Source: an uncultured Pelagibacteraceae bacterium (GTDB lineage Bacteria; Pseudomonadota; Alphaproteobacteria; Pelagibacterales; Pelagibacteraceae). From it: DNA of 56,948 nt. The stretch lies in NCBI GenBank assembly GCA_902591185.1, contig CACIZU010000005.1, positions 1 to 56,948 on the forward strand. Direction: 5' to 3'. A program made the translations under genes and the position numbers. Below are positions 1-11,495 of this stretch, piece by piece; within the stretch, counting starts at the first letter, position 1; the number at the start of each line of letters is the position of its first letter. The notes under the pieces were generated by a model. That model was given only the letters and a program-made list of their open reading frames with translations. It was not told where the DNA came from and made no database searches.

Positions 1-101
1 TAATGGTATTTGTTATGGCAGTTGTGATGTCGTTATTTTTTCTTCTTTTAGATCAAGTTTTGAAGTTTTTTCTAGAACTTTTACTTAAAGTGAGCATTTA
101 A
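1..101 (+). CDS. secE: Preprotein translocase subunit SecE (3' end only)
   Basis: Only the last 32 codons are inside the window; the reading frame begins at base 3 and stops with TAA at 99-101. The visible peptide is a strongly hydrophobic membrane helix (VMAVVMSLFFLLLDQVLKFF) followed by a short polar end. This matches the C-terminal transmembrane segment of SecE, the small clamp subunit of the SecYEG channel. The stop overlaps the nusG start by one base (TAATG), the classic secE-nusG junction, which supports the name. The 5' part lies outside the window. Confidence 0.85.
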   Translation, partial: MVFVMAVVMSLFFLLLDQVLKFFLELLLKVSI

Positions 102-631
102 TGAAAAACTGGTACATAGTTCAATCACACTCTAGTTTTGAAAATAAAGTAGCTAGTTTAATTAAAGAAGAAGCAGATAAAGCTAAAATTAATGAAAAAT
201 TTGAAGAAATTATTGTTCCAACTCATGATGTGACTGAGGTTAAAAGAGGCAAAAGAATACAAAGAAAAAAAAAATATTTTCCAGGCTATGTATTAATAAA
301 GAGCGAGATGGATAATCACATATATCATATGATAAAAAACATAAAGAGAGTAAGTGGTTTTTTAGGATCAAAAGGAATACCGGTTCCGGTTTCTGATAAG
401 GAAATAGAAAAGATTTTAGGACAAATAAAAGATGGTGTAGCTCAGCCAAAATCTGGTATAGAATACAACATTGGTGAAAAAGTTCAGGTAGTTGACGGTC
501 CTTTTGCTTCATTCAGTGGAATGGTTGAAGATATAGATGAAGAAAAGTCTAGACTTAAGGTTTCAGTTTCTATATTTGGTCGTCCAACACCAGTAGATTT
601 AGATTATAATCAAGTTGAGAAAGTAAGTTAA
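101..631 (+). CDS. nusG: Transcription termination/antitermination factor NusG
   Basis: NusG binds RNA polymerase, raises processivity and links it to Rho or to the ribosome. The protein is 176 aa, the usual size. An N-terminal NGN domain (about 1-115) starts [13 protein letters not shown] and carries KYFPGYVLI at 58-66. A C-terminal KOW domain (about 125-155, [16 protein letters not shown]) is followed by the conserved [17 protein letters not shown] end. The start is fixed by the one-base TAATG overlap with secE, and the stop overlaps the rplK start in the same way, so translation is probably coupled. Its place before rplKAJL-rpoBC is the conserved bacterial order. Confidence 0.97.
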   Translation: MKNWYIVQSHSSFENKVASLIKEEADKAKINEKFEEIIVPTHDVTEVKRGKRIQRKKKYFPGYVLIKSEMDNHIYHMIKNIKRVSGFLGSKGIPVPVSDKEIEKILGQIKDGVAQPKSGIEYNIGEKVQVVDGPFASFSGMVEDIDEEKSRLKVSVSIFGRPTPVDLDYNQVEKVS

Positions 632-1056
632 TGGCAAAAGAAATTAGTGGATTTATAAAGTTACAAATTAAAGGCGGTCAAGCAAATCCAGCACCACCAG
701 TTGGTCCAGCATTAGGACAACGTGGTGTAAACATTATGGAGTTTTGTAAAGCCTTTAATGATAAAACTAAATCAATGGCAGGAAAACCTGTTCCAGTTGA
801 AATCACAGTTTATAAAGATAAAAAATTTGATTTTAAAATTAAATCACCGCCAGCATCTTTTTTTATTAAAGAAGCTGTAAAACTTAAAGGAGGTTCAAAT
901 GAACCTGGAAGAAATATTGTTGCATCTATTTCAAAAAAACAATTGGAAGAAATAGCTAAACAAAAAATGAAAGATTTAAATGCTCATGATTTAAATGAAG
1001 CAGTTAAGATTATAGGTGGCTCAGCTAGATCAATGGGAATAGAGGTTAAAGAGTAA
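631..1056 (+). CDS. rplK: 50S ribosomal protein L11
   Basis: L11 forms, with 23S rRNA helices 43/44, the GTPase-associated centre at the base of the stalk. The product is 141 aa, standard for L11. The N-terminal proline-rich loop [18 protein letters not shown] is intact and the C-terminal rRNA-binding domain ends [10 protein letters not shown]. The start overlaps the nusG stop by one base and the stop overlaps the rplA start (TAATG), so the three genes look translationally coupled. No oddity was seen. Confidence 0.97.
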   Translation: MAKEISGFIKLQIKGGQANPAPPVGPALGQRGVNIMEFCKAFNDKTKSMAGKPVPVEITVYKDKKFDFKIKSPPASFFIKEAVKLKGGSNEPGRNIVASISKKQLEEIAKQKMKDLNAHDLNEAVKIIGGSARSMGIEVKE

Positions 1057-1745
1057 TGAATTCAAAAAGATTTAAAAAACTTAAAGAAAAAATAAAAGAC
1101 TCAAAAGCTGAGCCAATAGAAAAATTATTACCTGAGCTTAAAAAAAATTGTACAACTAAGTTTAACGAGTCTTTAGATTTAAGCTTTCAAATAAATAACA
1201 AACAGAAGAAAAGCGAAATTAACATTAGAACAATAGTTAATTTACCTGGAGGAACAGGAAAAAAAGTTAAAGTTGCTGTTGTTTGTGAAGAGAACAAAGC
1301 TCAAGAAGCTAAAGAAGCTGGTGCAGATATTGTTGGTAGCGATGAATTTATAGAGAAAATAAAAGGAGGTGAATTAAATTTTGAAAAATTAATTTGTACT
1401 CCAAGTATGATGATTAAGCTTTCAAAATTAGGAAAAGTTTTAGGACCAAAAGGATTAATGCCTAATCCAAAACTTGGTTCTGTTTCAGAAAACATCAAGG
1501 AAGCTGTTACAAATGCTAAATCTGGTCAAGTTGAAATTAGAAATGACAAAGATGGAAATATAGGTGTAAGTATTGGAAAAAAATCATTCCATGATGACCA
1601 ATTATTAAAAAATTATCATGCAATATTAGAAGCTTTAGAAAAAGAAAAATCTAACAACACATTAAAAGGTGATTTAATTAAAAATACATTTGCAACTTCT
1701 TCAATGGGTGTCTCTTATAAAGTTAAATTAGGAAAGTCTATCTAG
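1056..1745 (+). CDS. rplA: 50S ribosomal protein L1
   Basis: L1 forms the mobile L1 stalk near the E site; in many bacteria it also represses its own L11-L1 mRNA. The product is 229 aa, the normal length. Family motifs are visible: the segment GTGKKVKVAVVCEE, then PSMMIKLSKLGKVLGPKGLMPNPK in the middle, and the C-terminal segment ending SSMGVSYKV. It follows rplK with a one-base overlap and is two bases before rplJ. Whether L1 autoregulates here was not tested; I did not identify the L1 operator hairpin. Confidence 0.97.
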   Translation: MNSKRFKKLKEKIKDSKAEPIEKLLPELKKNCTTKFNESLDLSFQINNKQKKSEINIRTIVNLPGGTGKKVKVAVVCEENKAQEAKEAGADIVGSDEFIEKIKGGELNFEKLICTPSMMIKLSKLGKVLGPKGLMPNPKLGSVSENIKEAVTNAKSGQVEIRNDKDGNIGVSIGKKSFHDDQLLKNYHAILEALEKEKSNNTLKGDLIKNTFATSSMGVSYKVKLGKSI

Positions 1746-1747
1746 TT

Positions 1748-2269
1748 ATGATGAACAAAGAACAAAAAAAGAATTATATTACAGAAATGTCTACACAGTT
1801 TGAAAATAGTAAAGCTGTTATGGTTACTCATTATCAAGGTTTAACAATGGTTCAGTTAGATGAGTTAAGATCTAAAATGAGAGAACATGGAATAGTTTTT
1901 AAAATTACCAAAAATAGAATTACAAAATTAGCTTTAGAAAAAACAAAATGTAAAGAATTATCAAATTTATTCACAGGTCCAACAGCAGTTGCATTCGGAG
2001 AAGATGCAATTATGTCTGCTAGGATTCTTTCAAAATTTGCAAAAGATAATGAAAATTTAAAATTAATTGGTGGAATTATGGATAACGAGGTCTTAGATCA
2101 GGCGGGTGTCCAAAATGTAGCTAGTTTACCTACTTTAGATGAAGCTAGAGCTAATATTGTAGGTATTTTAAATGCTCCAGCATCAAAATTAGTTAGTATT
2201 TTTCTTGCATACTCAGAAAAAATGAGTAATTTGACCGCAGAAAATTCTGAAACACAACCCGAAGAGTGA
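1748..2269 (+). CDS. rplJ: 50S ribosomal protein L10
   Basis: L10 anchors the L7/L12 dimers to the ribosomal stalk. The product is 173 aa, typical. The N-terminal rRNA-binding domain contains [17 protein letters not shown] and [14 protein letters not shown], and the C-terminal helix that binds L12 is Ala/Leu rich. Two adjacent ATG codons (1748 and 1751) are both possible starts; no strong Shine-Dalgarno separates them. The stop TGA (2267-2269) is five bases before the preferred rplL start, so L10 and L12 are cotranslated from one message. Confidence 0.96.
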   Translation: MMNKEQKKNYITEMSTQFENSKAVMVTHYQGLTMVQLDELRSKMREHGIVFKITKNRITKLALEKTKCKELSNLFTGPTAVAFGEDAIMSARILSKFAKDNENLKLIGGIMDNEVLDQAGVQNVASLPTLDEARANIVGILNAPASKLVSIFLAYSEKMSNLTAENSETQPEE

Positions 2270-2274
2270 TAAAT

Positions 2275-2640
2275 ATGCCTGACCTAAACAAAATTATTGA
2301 AGATCTATCAAGTTTAACAGTTGCTGAGGCAGCTGAACTATCAAAACAATTAGAAGAAAAATGGGGTGTAACTCCAATGGCAGCAGCAGCCCCAGCAGCA
2401 GCAGGTGGTGCGGCTCCAGCAGAAGATAAAGATGATTTTACAATTATGCTTGTATCTGCCGGCGAGAAAAAAATTAATGTTATCAAAGAAGTTAGAGCAG
2501 CAACTTCACTAGGTCTAAAAGAAGCTAAGGATCTTGTAGAGGGTGCACCAAAAGAAGTTAAAACTGGTGTTCCAAAGAAAGAAGCTGAAGAGATTAAAGC
2601 TAAGTTAGAAGCTGCAGGCGCTAAAGTAGAACTTAAATAA
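2275..2640 (+). CDS. rplL: 50S ribosomal protein L7/L12
   Basis: L7/L12 is the multicopy stalk protein that recruits translational GTPases. From ATG 2275 the product is 121 aa. It has an N-terminal dimerisation helix (about 1-32), an Ala/Gly/Pro hinge (about 35-49, [10 protein letters not shown]) and the C-terminal factor-binding domain ([26 protein letters not shown]). A GTG at 2266 would add three residues and overlap the rplJ stop; ATG 2275 gives the family-standard [12 protein letters not shown] start and is preferred. It is followed by a 56-base spacer with a hairpin and then rpoB. Confidence 0.96.
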   Translation: MPDLNKIIEDLSSLTVAEAAELSKQLEEKWGVTPMAAAAPAAAGGAAPAEDKDDFTIMLVSAGEKKINVIKEVRAATSLGLKEAKDLVEGAPKEVKTGVPKKEAEEIKAKLEAAGAKVELK

Positions 2641-2659
2641 ATTAATAAGAAAGAATTCA

Positions 2660-2685
2660 AATACTGATTATTTATAATCAGTATT
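2660..2685 (+). promoter_or_regulatory. Perfect 11-bp hairpin between rplL and rpoB
   Basis: Bases 2660-2670 and 2675-2685 are exact inverted repeats of 11 bp around a four-base TTTA loop. No run of T follows on the + strand, so it does not look like an intrinsic terminator. In E. coli the rplL-rpoB gap holds an attenuator and an RNase III processing site that set the ribosomal protein to polymerase ratio; an equivalent role here is inference. The stem is AT-rich, so modest stability is expected. Confidence 0.6.
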
Positions 2686-2696
2686 ACTAAACATAG

Positions 2697-5600
2697 ATGC
2701 AATTATCTTTTACTGAAAAGAAAAACATAAGAAAAAGTTTTGGTAAATTAAAAGAAAGTTTATCAATACCAAATTTAATTGAGGTTCAAAAAAATTCATA
2801 TAATGAATTGACAGATTTTGTTTCAGAAACTGAATTAACAAAAGGTTTTGATAGAGTTTTTAAAAGCATATTTCCAATTGAAGATTTGAATGATAAAGCA
2901 ACATTAGAATATGTTTCATATCGTTTAGAAAAACCAAAATTTGATGTTGAAGAATGTATTACTAGAGGCTTAACTTATTCTTCAGCTCTTAAATGTACTC
3001 TAAGATTAGTCGTTTATGAAATAGACCAAGAGAACAATACTAAAGATATATTATCAGCCAAAGAACAAGAAGTTTACATGGGTGAAGTTCCTATGATGAC
3101 TAACAGTGGTACATTTATTACTAATGGAGTTCAAAGAGTTGTAGTTAACCAAATGCACAGAAGTCCGGGTGTATTTTTTGATCATGATAAAGGAAAAACT
3201 CATGCAAGTGGTAAATTATTATTTAATTGCAGAGTAATACCTAATAGAGGTTCATGGTTAGATTTTGAATATGATGTTAAAGATTTTTTATATTTTAAAA
3301 TTGATAGAAAAAAGAAAATTTTTGCTTCAACATTATTACTTGCTTTAGGTTATACCAAAGAAGAAATAACAGATGAGTTTTATGCAAATGAGCAATATAC
3401 TTATGATCCTAAAACCGAAAAATGGAAGACAAAATTTAATCCAGAGAATTACAAAGCAAAAAATTTTTCAGAAGAGGTAATTGATGCTAAAAATGGAGAA
3501 GTTGTAATAAAATTAGGTGATAAAATTAATTTTCTAAATGCAAAAAAATTAGCAGACAATGGTCTTAAAGATATTTTAGTTTCGAGAGACTCATTATTTG
3601 GAAAATTTTTACATAGAGATATTAAAGTAAATAACGAAGAAAACAAAGTATTTACAATAGGTACTGAATTAAATGATACAATAATTCAACAAATCTTAAC
3701 AGCTAATATCTTTTCTTTAAAAATTTCAGTAACAAACTCAATTAATAAAGGCCCTTATTTACTAACAACAATTCTAAATGACAAAAACAATACTAAAGAT
3801 GATGCTATCACTGAAATTTATAAAATGCTTAGACCAGGTGAACCGCCTACAATTGAAATAGCTACTCAGATTTTTAACAACTTATTTTTCAGTTCTGATA
3901 GATATGATTTGTCTGATGTTGGAAGAGTTAAAATGAATTCTAGATTAAATCAGAATTGTTCTGACAAAATTACAATTTTAAGAAATGACGATATCATTGC
4001 GATTGTTCACAAAATGCTAGATTTGAGAGATGGAAAAGATGATGTTGATGATATAGATCATTTGGGCAATAGAAGAGTTCGTTCTGTTGGAGAGTTAGTT
4101 GAAAACCAAGCACGTATTGGTGTTTATAGAATGGAAAGAGCTATTAAAGAAAAAATGACTACGCTTGATGTAGAGTCTGCGATGCCACAGGATTTAATTA
4201 ATGCTAAACCATTAACTGTTTCTCTTAAAGATTTTTTTGCAAGTTCACAACTTTCTCAATTTATGGATCAAACAAATCCGTTATCTGAAATTACTCACAA
4301 AAGAAGAGTTTCAGCTTTAGGACCAGGAGGCCTTACAAGAGAAAGAGCTGGCTTTGAAGTACGAGATGTCCATCCTACTCACTATGGAAGAATTTGCCCA
4401 ATTGAAACACCAGAAGGACCTAATATTGGTTTAATTAATAGTTTATCTACTTATGCAAAAATAAATAAATATGGTTTTATTGAAAGTCCTTACAAAAAAG
4501 TCAAAGACGGTGTTGTACAAGATAACGTTGAATATTTATCAGCTATGGAAGAAACAAAATTTACCATTGCTCAAGCAAATACTAAATTGAATAAAAATGG
4601 GAAAATAATTGAACAATTAGTATCTTGTAGACAAAATTTAAACTTCTTGTTAGCAAAACCAGACACAATAGATTATATTGATGTATCTCCTAAACAACTT
4701 GTATCAGTTGCAGCTTCATTAATTCCATTCTTAGAAAATGATGATGCTAACCGGGCGCTAATGGGATCTAATATGATGAGACAAGCAGTTCCATTACTAA
4801 AACCTGAATCACCTTTAGTCGGCACAGGAATAGAAAGTGACGTAGCTTTAGATTCAGGTGTAACTATTGTTGCTAAGCGAGATGGTATTGTTGATAAAAT
4901 TGATGGAAAAAGGATTGTAATTAAAGTTACTGAAGAGACAGATTTTTCTAAATCTGGGGTTGATATTTATAATTTACAAAAATTTAAAAGATCAAATCAA
5001 AATACATGCATTAATCAAAAACCTTTAGTAAGAGTTGGTGATAAGGTTAAATCTGGCGACATAATTGCAGATGGGCCATCAACAAAATTAGGTGAACTAG
5101 CTTTAGGTAAAAATGTTACGGTAGCATTCATGCCATGGCAAGGTTACAATTTCGAGGACTCTATTTTGATTTCTGAAAGATGTGTAACTGATGATGTGTT
5201 TACTTCTGTTCATATTGTTGAATATGAAATTATGGCTAGAGATACAAAATTAGGAGAAGAAGATATCACAAGAGATATTCCTAACGTAAATGAAGAAGCT
5301 TTAAAAAATTTAGATGAATCTGGAATAGTTTATATTGGTGCAGAAGTTAATGCTGGAGACATCTTAGTGGGAAAAGTAACACCTAAAGGTGACTCAGCAT
5401 CAGGACCTGAAGAAAAATTATTAAGATCTATTTTTGGAGAAAAAGCAATTGATGTAACAGATACATCTTTGAGAATGTCTAGAGGAAGTAGTGGTACAGT
5501 TGTAGATGTAAGAGTATTTAATAGACATGGTATTGAAAAAGATGAGAGATCAATCACTATTGAGAGAGCTGAAATTGAACAAGTTCAACAAGATAAAATT

Positions 5601-6782
5601 GTTGAGGAAGAGATTTTAGAGAGAAGTATAAAACAAAGAGCTTCTCAATTTCTATCAGGATCTTCATTAACTAAAAAAATAAAAGATTTATCTGAAGGAA
5701 CTAAATTGGATTTTGAAATTATAAATAATCTGTCCATTAACGAAGTATTTAAAATTACAGTTGAAAATGCAAAAAATGAAGAAACTTTAGCTCAACTAAA
5801 GGGTCAGTATAATAATGCAAAACAAGATATTATTGAAAGATTTGAAGATAAGGTTTTGAAAATTAGAAGTGGTGATGATTTGCTTCCAAGTGTAATGAAA
5901 ATGGTAAAAGTTTTTGTTGCAATCAAAAGAAGATTAAGACCTGGTGACAAAATGTCAGGAAGACATGGCAATAAAGGCGTTGTTAGTAAAATTGTACCAG
6001 TAGAAGATATGCCTTACCGCGAAGATGGTAGACCTGTTGATATAGTGTTAAACCCATTAGGTGTCCCCAGTAGAATGAACGTAGGTCAAATATTAGAGAC
6101 TCATTTAGGTTGGGCTTGTAAAGAATTTGGTGAAGAAGTTAAAAAATTAGTTAATGAAAATAATAAAAAAATTGAAAAGACAGAAAAGATATCAAAATTC
6201 CTTAAGTCAGTATATGGGGAAGAAATTTTTAATGAAAAGGTAGAAAAATTAAGCAAACCTGAATTTAAAGATTTATGTGAGAATTTACAAAATGGTATAG
6301 CAATTTCTACACCAGTTTTTGATGGTGCTAAAGAAAAAAATGTTACAGAAATGCTTGAACTTGCAAAATTACCTGGATCAGGTCAAACATATTTATGGGA
6401 TGGACGTACAGGTGAGAAATTTGATAGACCAGTAACAGTTGGAATTATTTATATGCTCAAACTCCATCATTTAGTTGAAGATAAGATTCATGCAAGATCT
6501 ACCGGACCTTATAGTTTAGTAACACAGCAACCTTTAGGTGGCAAAGCTCAACTTGGTGGCCAAAGATTTGGAGAAATGGAAGTATGGGCACTAGAAGCTT
6601 ATGGAGCATCATATACTCTTCAAGAAATTTTAACTGTTAAATCAGATGATGTTGCTGGAAGAGTTAAAGTCTACGAAACTATTGTAAAAGGTGAAGAGAA
6701 CTTTGAATCAGGTATACCAGAGTCATTTAATGTTTTAGTTAAAGAGATTAAATCATTAGCATTAAACGTGGAGCTTAATTAA
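2697..6782 (+). CDS. rpoB: DNA-directed RNA polymerase subunit beta
   Basis: Beta is one of the two large catalytic subunits of RNA polymerase. The product is 1361 aa, in the normal range for proteobacteria. The rifampicin-pocket region (about residues 513-550) reads [20 protein letters not shown] followed by [11 protein letters not shown], with the usual Asp, His and Ser positions intact. Later landmarks are [30 protein letters not shown] and the C-terminal [18 protein letters not shown]. It starts 12 bases after the rplL-rpoB hairpin and ends one base before rpoC. No Shine-Dalgarno is evident in front of ATG 2697. Confidence 0.98.
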   Translation: MQLSFTEKKNIRKSFGKLKESLSIPNLIEVQKNSYNELTDFVSETELTKGFDRVFKSIFPIEDLNDKATLEYVSYRLEKPKFDVEECITRGLTYSSALKCTLRLVVYEIDQENNTKDILSAKEQEVYMGEVPMMTNSGTFITNGVQRVVVNQMHRSPGVFFDHDKGKTHASGKLLFNCRVIPNRGSWLDFEYDVKDFLYFKIDRKKKIFASTLLLALGYTKEEITDEFYANEQYTYDPKTEKWKTKFNPENYKAKNFSEEVIDAKNGEVVIKLGDKINFLNAKKLADNGLKDILVSRDSLFGKFLHRDIKVNNEENKVFTIGTELNDTIIQQILTANIFSLKISVTNSINKGPYLLTTILNDKNNTKDDAITEIYKMLRPGEPPTIEIATQIFNNLFFSSDRYDLSDVGRVKMNSRLNQNCSDKITILRNDDIIAIVHKMLDLRDGKDDVDDIDHLGNRRVRSVGELVENQARIGVYRMERAIKEKMTTLDVESAMPQDLINAKPLTVSLKDFFASSQLSQFMDQTNPLSEITHKRRVSALGPGGLTRERAGFEVRDVHPTHYGRICPIETPEGPNIGLINSLSTYAKINKYGFIESPYKKVKDGVVQDNVEYLSAMEETKFTIAQANTKLNKNGKIIEQLVSCRQNLNFLLAKPDTIDYIDVSPKQLVSVAASLIPFLENDDANRALMGSNMMRQAVPLLKPESPLVGTGIESDVALDSGVTIVAKRDGIVDKIDGKRIVIKVTEETDFSKSGVDIYNLQKFKRSNQNTCINQKPLVRVGDKVKSGDIIADGPSTKLGELALGKNVTVAFMPWQGYNFEDSILISERCVTDDVFTSVHIVEYEIMARDTKLGEEDITRDIPNVNEEALKNLDESGIVYIGAEVNAGDILVGKVTPKGDSASGPEEKLLRSIFGEKAIDVTDTSLRMSRGSSGTVVDVRVFNRHGIEKDERSITIERAEIEQVQQDKIVEEEILERSIKQRASQFLSGSSLTKKIKDLSEGTKLDFEIINNLSINEVFKITVENAKNEETLAQLKGQYNNAKQDIIERFEDKVLKIRSGDDLLPSVMKMVKVFVAIKRRLRPGDKMSGRHGNKGVVSKIVPVEDMPYREDGRPVDIVLNPLGVPSRMNVGQILETHLGWACKEFGEEVKKLVNENNKKIEKTEKISKFLKSVYGEEIFNEKVEKLSKPEFKDLCENLQNGIAISTPVFDGAKEKNVTEMLELAKLPGSGQTYLWDGRTGEKFDRPVTVGIIYMLKLHHLVEDKIHARSTGPYSLVTQQPLGGKAQLGGQRFGEMEVWALEAYGASYTLQEILTVKSDDVAGRVKVYETIVKGEENFESGIPESFNVLVKEIKSLALNVELN

Positions 6783-6783
6783 A

Positions 6784-9700
6784 ATGAAAAAAGAATTAAC
6801 AGATTTATTTAAAAACACTGAGATCACTGAAGCTCAAAACTTTAATAGTATAAAAATTTCACTTGCTAGCCCAGAAAAAATTAAATCTTGGACTTTTGGA
6901 GAAATTAAAAAACCAGAAACAATCAATTATAGAACTTTTAGACCTGAAAAAGATGGTTTATTCTGTGCTAGAATTTTTGGTCCAATTAAAGATTATGAGT
7001 GTTTGTGCGGAAAATACAAACGAATGAAATTTAGAGGTATTATCTGTGAAAAATGTGGTGTTGAGGTAACTAAATCAAATGTTCGAAGAGAACGAATGGG
7101 CCACATTAATTTAGCAACACCAGTTGCACATATTTGGTTTTTAAAATCTTTACCAAGCAGAATTGCTTTAGCAGTAGACATGAAACTAAAAGAAATAGAA
7201 AGAGTTCTTTATTTTGAAAACTTTATTGTGATAGAGCCTGGTTTAACTGGTTTACAAAAAAATCAACTTCTCAATGAAGACGAATTAGCCAAATATCAAG
7301 AAGAGTTTGGTGAAGAGTCTTTTACAACTGGAATTGGCGCTGAAGCTGTTCTTGAAATGTTAAAAAATTTAGATTTAGAATTAGAAAAAAATAACCTTGT
7401 TAATTTTATAAAAGAAACAAAATCAAAAGTTAATGAAGAGAGAGCAATTAAAAGATTAAAATTAGTTGAGTCATTTATAGAAACTGGTCAAAAACCAGAG
7501 TGGATGATTATGACGGTTGTTCCAGTTATACCACCTGAACTAAGACCTTTAGTCCCTCTAGATGGAGGTAGATTTGCTACTTCTGATCTAAATGACCTTT
7601 ATAGAAGAGTGATAAATAGAAATAACAGATTAAAAAGATTAATGGATCTTAAGGCTCCAGATATTATTGTTAGAAATGAAAAACGTATGCTTCAAGAATC
7701 TGTAGATGCATTATTTGACAATGGTAGAAGAGGAAGAGTTATTACTGGTACTGGAAAAAGACCACTCAAGTCTCTTGCTGAAATGCTTAAAGGAAAACAA
7801 GGTAGATTTAGACAAAACTTATTAGGTAAAAGAGTTGATTACTCTGGTAGATCTGTAATTGTGGTTGGTCCAGATTTAAAACTTCATGAGTGTGGATTAC
7901 CTAAGAAAATGGCTTTAGAATTATTTAAACCATTTCTTTATGCAAGATTAAATAAACTTGGTTTAGCATCAACTATTAAGCAAGCTAAAAAATTAGTTGA
8001 AAAAGAAACAAATGCTGTATGGGATGCATTAGAGTTAATTGTTAGAGAGCATCCAGTAATTTTAAATAGAGCTCCAACACTTCACAGACTTGGTGTTCAA
8101 GCATTTGAACCTAAATTAATTGAAGGTGATGCTATTGAATTACACCCATTAACTTGTGCAGCATTTAATGCAGATTTCGATGGAGATCAAATGGCAGTTC
8201 ACGTTCCTCTTAGTTTAGAGGCGCAGTTAGAAGCTAGAATTTTAATGTTATCAACAAATAATATTTTATCACCATCAAACGGTAAACCAATTATTGTACC
8301 AAGTCAGGATATGATTTTGGGTATTTACTATCTTTCTCAAGAACCAGTAAATGAAGAATCGGCAGGATATTTTGTAAATTCTGATCAAATTGAGTTTGCT
8401 TTATCATCTGGACAAATAAAGGTTCATAGTACAATTATATCAAGAATAGAAACAGTTGATGAAAATGGCAGTAAGAAATATGAAAAATATAAATCTACAG
8501 CTGGAAGATTTTTATTGGCAAATTTACTTCCTAAGAATCAAAATATTAAATTTTCATTAGTAGATAGATTATTACCAAAAAAAGTTGTTTCTGAAATAAT
8601 TGATATTGTATTTAGGTTTTGTGGTCAAAAAACTACAGTTATATTTTGTGATAAATTAAAAGATTTAGGTTTTAAACATGCATTTAAAGCAGGAATTTCT
8701 TTTGGTAAAGATGATTTAGTGATTCCAGAAAGTAAAACACAATTAATTGACGATACTAAAAAATTAATAGCTAATTATGAAACTCAGTATGCTGAAGGTT
8801 TAATTACAAGAGGTGAAAAATATAATAAAGTTGTTGATGCTTGGTCAAAATGTACAGACAAAGTTGCGGGAGAAATGATGAAAGGAATTTCAGCTACAGA
8901 AAAAACTTCTGAAGGTTTAAAAATTAATTCAGTATTCATGATGGCTGATAGTGGCGCTAGAGGATCTGCTGCTCAGATGAAACAGCTTGCTGGAATGAGA
9001 GGCTTGATCGCAAAACCTTCAGGTGAAATTATAGAAAGTCCAATTATATCAAACTTTAAAGAGGGTTTAACTGCACTAGAATACTTTAATTCTACGCACG
9101 GAGCTAGAAAAGGTTTAGCAGATACAGCTCTTAAAACTGCAAGTTCTGGTTATTTGACCAGAAGACTTTGTGATGTTGCCCAAGATTTAACTATTACAAA
9201 AGTTCAATGTGATGAACCAGGATTTATTGAACTTTCTGAGATATTAGAGGGAGGTAATGTTGTTGTTAGTTTGTCCGAGAGAGCTTTGGGTAGAGTTACA
9301 GCAGCAGATGTGAAAAATCCATTAACAGGTGAAGTGGTAATTAAAAAATCTCAAATGATTGATGAAGCTGGTTGTGATTTAATAGATGCTGCTGGTGTTA
9401 AATCAATTAAAGTTTTTTCTGTAATGACATGCAGCTCTAAAGAAGGAGTTTGTTCAACTTGTTATGGAAGAGATCTATCTAGAGGTAAAATGGTTCACGT
9501 TGGTGAAGCAATAGGTATGATTTCTGCACAATCTATAGGTGAACCTGGTACCCAGTTAACTATGAGAACTTTCCACGTTGGTGGAACAGCATCAGTAAAA
9601 CAAGATTCTCAAATTGTAAGTAAAAGCGCGGGAACTCTTAAAATATTAAATTCTAATATTTTAGAAGACTCTAAGAAAAATTTAATAGTTATGGGAAGAA

Positions 9701-10956
9701 ACACCCAATTATCTATTGAAGATGATAATGGAGTACAAATAGCTGTTTATAAAGTAGCTTATGGATCAAAATTATTCTTTAACAGTGGTGATAAGATTAA
9801 ATCAAATACAAAAATTTGTGAGTGGGATCCATATACAACACCTGTTATTGCTGAAAAAAGTGGTATAGCTAGCTTTGTAGATCTTATTGATGGAGTTTCA
9901 ATCCAAGAAACAACAGATGACGCAACAGGAATTTCATCTAAATCAGTAATTGATTGGAGAGCTCAATCAAAAAGCACTGATTTAAAACCAAGGATTACTT
10001 TAAGAGATGAAAAAGGAAATGTAATCAAAAAAGCAGATGATAATGAAGCAAGATATTACTTGGTTCCTGACTCAATACTTTCTATTAAAGATGGTCAAAA
10101 AGTTTTTGCTGGAGACGTAATAGCTAGACTTCCGAAAGAAACCACTAAAACAAAAGATATTACTGGTGGTCTACCAAGAGTTGCTGAATTATTTGAAGCA
10201 AGAAAAGCTAAAGACAGTGCGATTATCGCAGAAAATGATGGTCAAGTTATTTTTGGTAAGGAAGTAAGAGGAAAACAAAGAGTATCTATTGTTCCTGAAG
10301 ATGGAGCAGAACCTTCAAATTATTTAATTCCTAAAGGAAAACATATTAATTTCAACCCAGGCGAAAAAATTCAAAAAGGTGAATATTTATTAGACGGACA
10401 GCCTTTACCACACGATATTTTAAGAATACTAGGTATTAAAGAATTAACAGAATACTTTGTAAATCAAGTCCAAGAAGTTTATAGATTACAAGGTGTAATT
10501 ATTAACGATAAACATATTGAAACAATTTTAAGACAAATGCTTAAAAAAGTTGAAGTTAAAATCTCTGGTGATTCTAGCTATTTACCAGGTGAGATGATTG
10601 ATAGAATTAAGTTCGATAATAAAAATGAGAAACTTATAGCAGAAGGAAAAAATCCTGCAGTTGGTGAAAGGGTATTGATGGGAATTACAAAAGCTTCATT
10701 ACAGACTGAGTCGTTTATTTCAGCTGCCTCATTTCAAGAAACAACAAGAGTCTTAACGGATGCCGCTATTAAGGGCAAAGTTGATCCATTAAACGGTTTA
10801 AAAGAAAATGTTATTGTTGGTAGATTAGTACCAGCAGGAACTGGAAATATTAAAAATAATTGGAACAAAAAAGCTCTTGAAGATGATAATAATTTTATTG
10901 CTGAGCAAGATAAAATTGAAACTTCTGAGTCATCAAAAAATCAAGTAAATCAATAA
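6784..10956 (+). CDS. rpoC: DNA-directed RNA polymerase subunit beta'
   Basis: Beta' carries the catalytic magnesium site of RNA polymerase. The product is 1390 aa, full length. Visible landmarks are the N-terminal zinc ribbon ([20 protein letters not shown]), the active-site [12 protein letters not shown] at residues 462-473 (DNA 8167 onward), the trigger-loop region with [16 protein letters not shown], and the second cysteine cluster [16 protein letters not shown]. The C-terminal tail is short and polar. It follows rpoB by one base and is followed by the 167-base leader region of rpsL. Confidence 0.98.
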   Translation: MKKELTDLFKNTEITEAQNFNSIKISLASPEKIKSWTFGEIKKPETINYRTFRPEKDGLFCARIFGPIKDYECLCGKYKRMKFRGIICEKCGVEVTKSNVRRERMGHINLATPVAHIWFLKSLPSRIALAVDMKLKEIERVLYFENFIVIEPGLTGLQKNQLLNEDELAKYQEEFGEESFTTGIGAEAVLEMLKNLDLELEKNNLVNFIKETKSKVNEERAIKRLKLVESFIETGQKPEWMIMTVVPVIPPELRPLVPLDGGRFATSDLNDLYRRVINRNNRLKRLMDLKAPDIIVRNEKRMLQESVDALFDNGRRGRVITGTGKRPLKSLAEMLKGKQGRFRQNLLGKRVDYSGRSVIVVGPDLKLHECGLPKKMALELFKPFLYARLNKLGLASTIKQAKKLVEKETNAVWDALELIVREHPVILNRAPTLHRLGVQAFEPKLIEGDAIELHPLTCAAFNADFDGDQMAVHVPLSLEAQLEARILMLSTNNILSPSNGKPIIVPSQDMILGIYYLSQEPVNEESAGYFVNSDQIEFALSSGQIKVHSTIISRIETVDENGSKKYEKYKSTAGRFLLANLLPKNQNIKFSLVDRLLPKKVVSEIIDIVFRFCGQKTTVIFCDKLKDLGFKHAFKAGISFGKDDLVIPESKTQLIDDTKKLIANYETQYAEGLITRGEKYNKVVDAWSKCTDKVAGEMMKGISATEKTSEGLKINSVFMMADSGARGSAAQMKQLAGMRGLIAKPSGEIIESPIISNFKEGLTALEYFNSTHGARKGLADTALKTASSGYLTRRLCDVAQDLTITKVQCDEPGFIELSEILEGGNVVVSLSERALGRVTAADVKNPLTGEVVIKKSQMIDEAGCDLIDAAGVKSIKVFSVMTCSSKEGVCSTCYGRDLSRGKMVHVGEAIGMISAQSIGEPGTQLTMRTFHVGGTASVKQDSQIVSKSAGTLKILNSNILEDSKKNLIVMGRNTQLSIEDDNGVQIAVYKVAYGSKLFFNSGDKIKSNTKICEWDPYTTPVIAEKSGIASFVDLIDGVSIQETTDDATGISSKSVIDWRAQSKSTDLKPRITLRDEKGNVIKKADDNEARYYLVPDSILSIKDGQKVFAGDVIARLPKETTKTKDITGGLPRVAELFEARKAKDSAIIAENDGQVIFGKEVRGKQRVSIVPEDGAEPSNYLIPKGKHINFNPGEKIQKGEYLLDGQPLPHDILRILGIKELTEYFVNQVQEVYRLQGVIINDKHIETILRQMLKKVEVKISGDSSYLPGEMIDRIKFDNKNEKLIAEGKNPAVGERVLMGITKASLQTESFISAASFQETTRVLTDAAIKGKVDPLNGLKENVIVGRLVPAGTGNIKNNWNKKALEDDNNFIAEQDKIETSESSKNQVNQ

Positions 10957-10985
10957 AAATATCACCTAATACTCGAAGTTTTAGT

Positions 10986-11013
10986 TTGACAAAGTCTGAT
11001 TAATTAGTATTTT
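10986..11013 (+). promoter_or_regulatory. Candidate promoter of the rpsL-rpsG-fusA (str) unit
   Basis: A perfect TTGACA (10986-10991) is followed after 16 bases by TATTTT (11008-11013), a 4/6 match to the -10 box. Transcription would begin near 11020, giving an untranslated leader of about 100 bases before rpsL. The surrounding gap is the longest in the window and contains more G and C than typical spacers here. This is a motif-based prediction in AT-rich DNA; read-through from rpoC is also possible. Confidence 0.5.
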
Positions 11014-11021
11014 GGCGATGT

Positions 11022-11071
11022 TTTTGGTTGGAATGTAGTGTTCACTAATAACACTAAACGCTGCCACAAAA
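11022..11071 (+). ncRNA. Candidate structured 5' leader RNA upstream of rpsL
   Basis: The leader can fold into a closing stem (TTTTG 11022-11026 with CAAAA 11067-11071, two-base bulge, then TGG 11029-11031 with CCA 11064-11066) that encloses a perfect 7-bp hairpin (11036-11042 with 11050-11056, loop of seven). From memory, comparative work on Ca. Pelagibacter intergenic regions reported a cis-regulatory RNA preceding the S12 gene; this region is in the right place to be that element, but I could not run a covariance model. The boundaries are my own hand fold. Confidence 0.55.
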
Positions 11072-11089
11072 TAACCTGTCAGTTATTTT
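11068..11089 (+). promoter_or_regulatory. Second hairpin in the rpsL leader
   Basis: Bases 11068-11075 and 11082-11089 are an exact 8-bp inverted repeat around a six-base loop, followed by only a few T residues. It shares the AAAA at 11068-11071 with the closing stem of the upstream fold, so the two structures cannot form together. It ends 34 bases before the rpsL start. Whether it acts as an attenuator or a translation switch is inference. Confidence 0.4.
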
Positions 11090-11123
11090 CATCTAAAAAT
11101 AAATTAATTATTTAAAAAAAATT

Positions 11124-11495
11124 ATGCCGACTATTAATCAGTTGTTAAGAAAAAAAAGAGTTAAACAAGCCTCAAGGAACAAGGTTCCAGCTTTACAAAA
11201 ACAACCTTTAAAGAGAGGTGTTTGCGTAAAAGTTTACACAACGACTCCAAAAAAACCTAACTCAGCATTAAGAAAAGTTGCAAGAGTTAGATTGTCTAAT
11301 GGATTTGAAGTAACAGCTTATATTCCTGGTGAAGGTCATAATCTTCAAGAACACTCAGTAGTTTTAATTAGAGGTGGTAGAGTTAAAGATTTACCTGGTG
11401 TTCGCTATCATATTTTAAGAGGCAATCTAGATACACAAGGTGTAGCGAATAGAAAAAAAAGAAGATCTTTATACGGAACTAAAAAAGGTAAATAA
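11124..11495 (+). CDS. rpsL: 30S ribosomal protein S12
   Basis: S12 sits at the decoding centre. The product is 123 aa, the standard length, and starts [12 protein letters not shown]. The two regions linked to streptomycin response in other bacteria, [17 protein letters not shown] and [14 protein letters not shown], show the usual lysines. The stop overlaps the rpsG start by one base (TAATG). It is the first gene of the str unit (rpsL, rpsG, fusA) and is preceded by a long leader with possible regulatory folds. Confidence 0.98.
   Translation: MPTINQLLRKKRVKQASRNKVPALQKQPLKRGVCVKVYTTTPKKPNSALRKVARVRLSNGFEVTAYIPGEGHNLQEHSVVLIRGGRVKDLPGVRYHILRGNLDTQGVANRKKRRSLYGTKKGK

Noticed and set aside
2193..2702. 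169-codon open frame on the - strand across rplL
   Set aside because: Its Ala/Ser-rich middle is simply the complement of the L7/L12 hinge; no independent evidence of coding.
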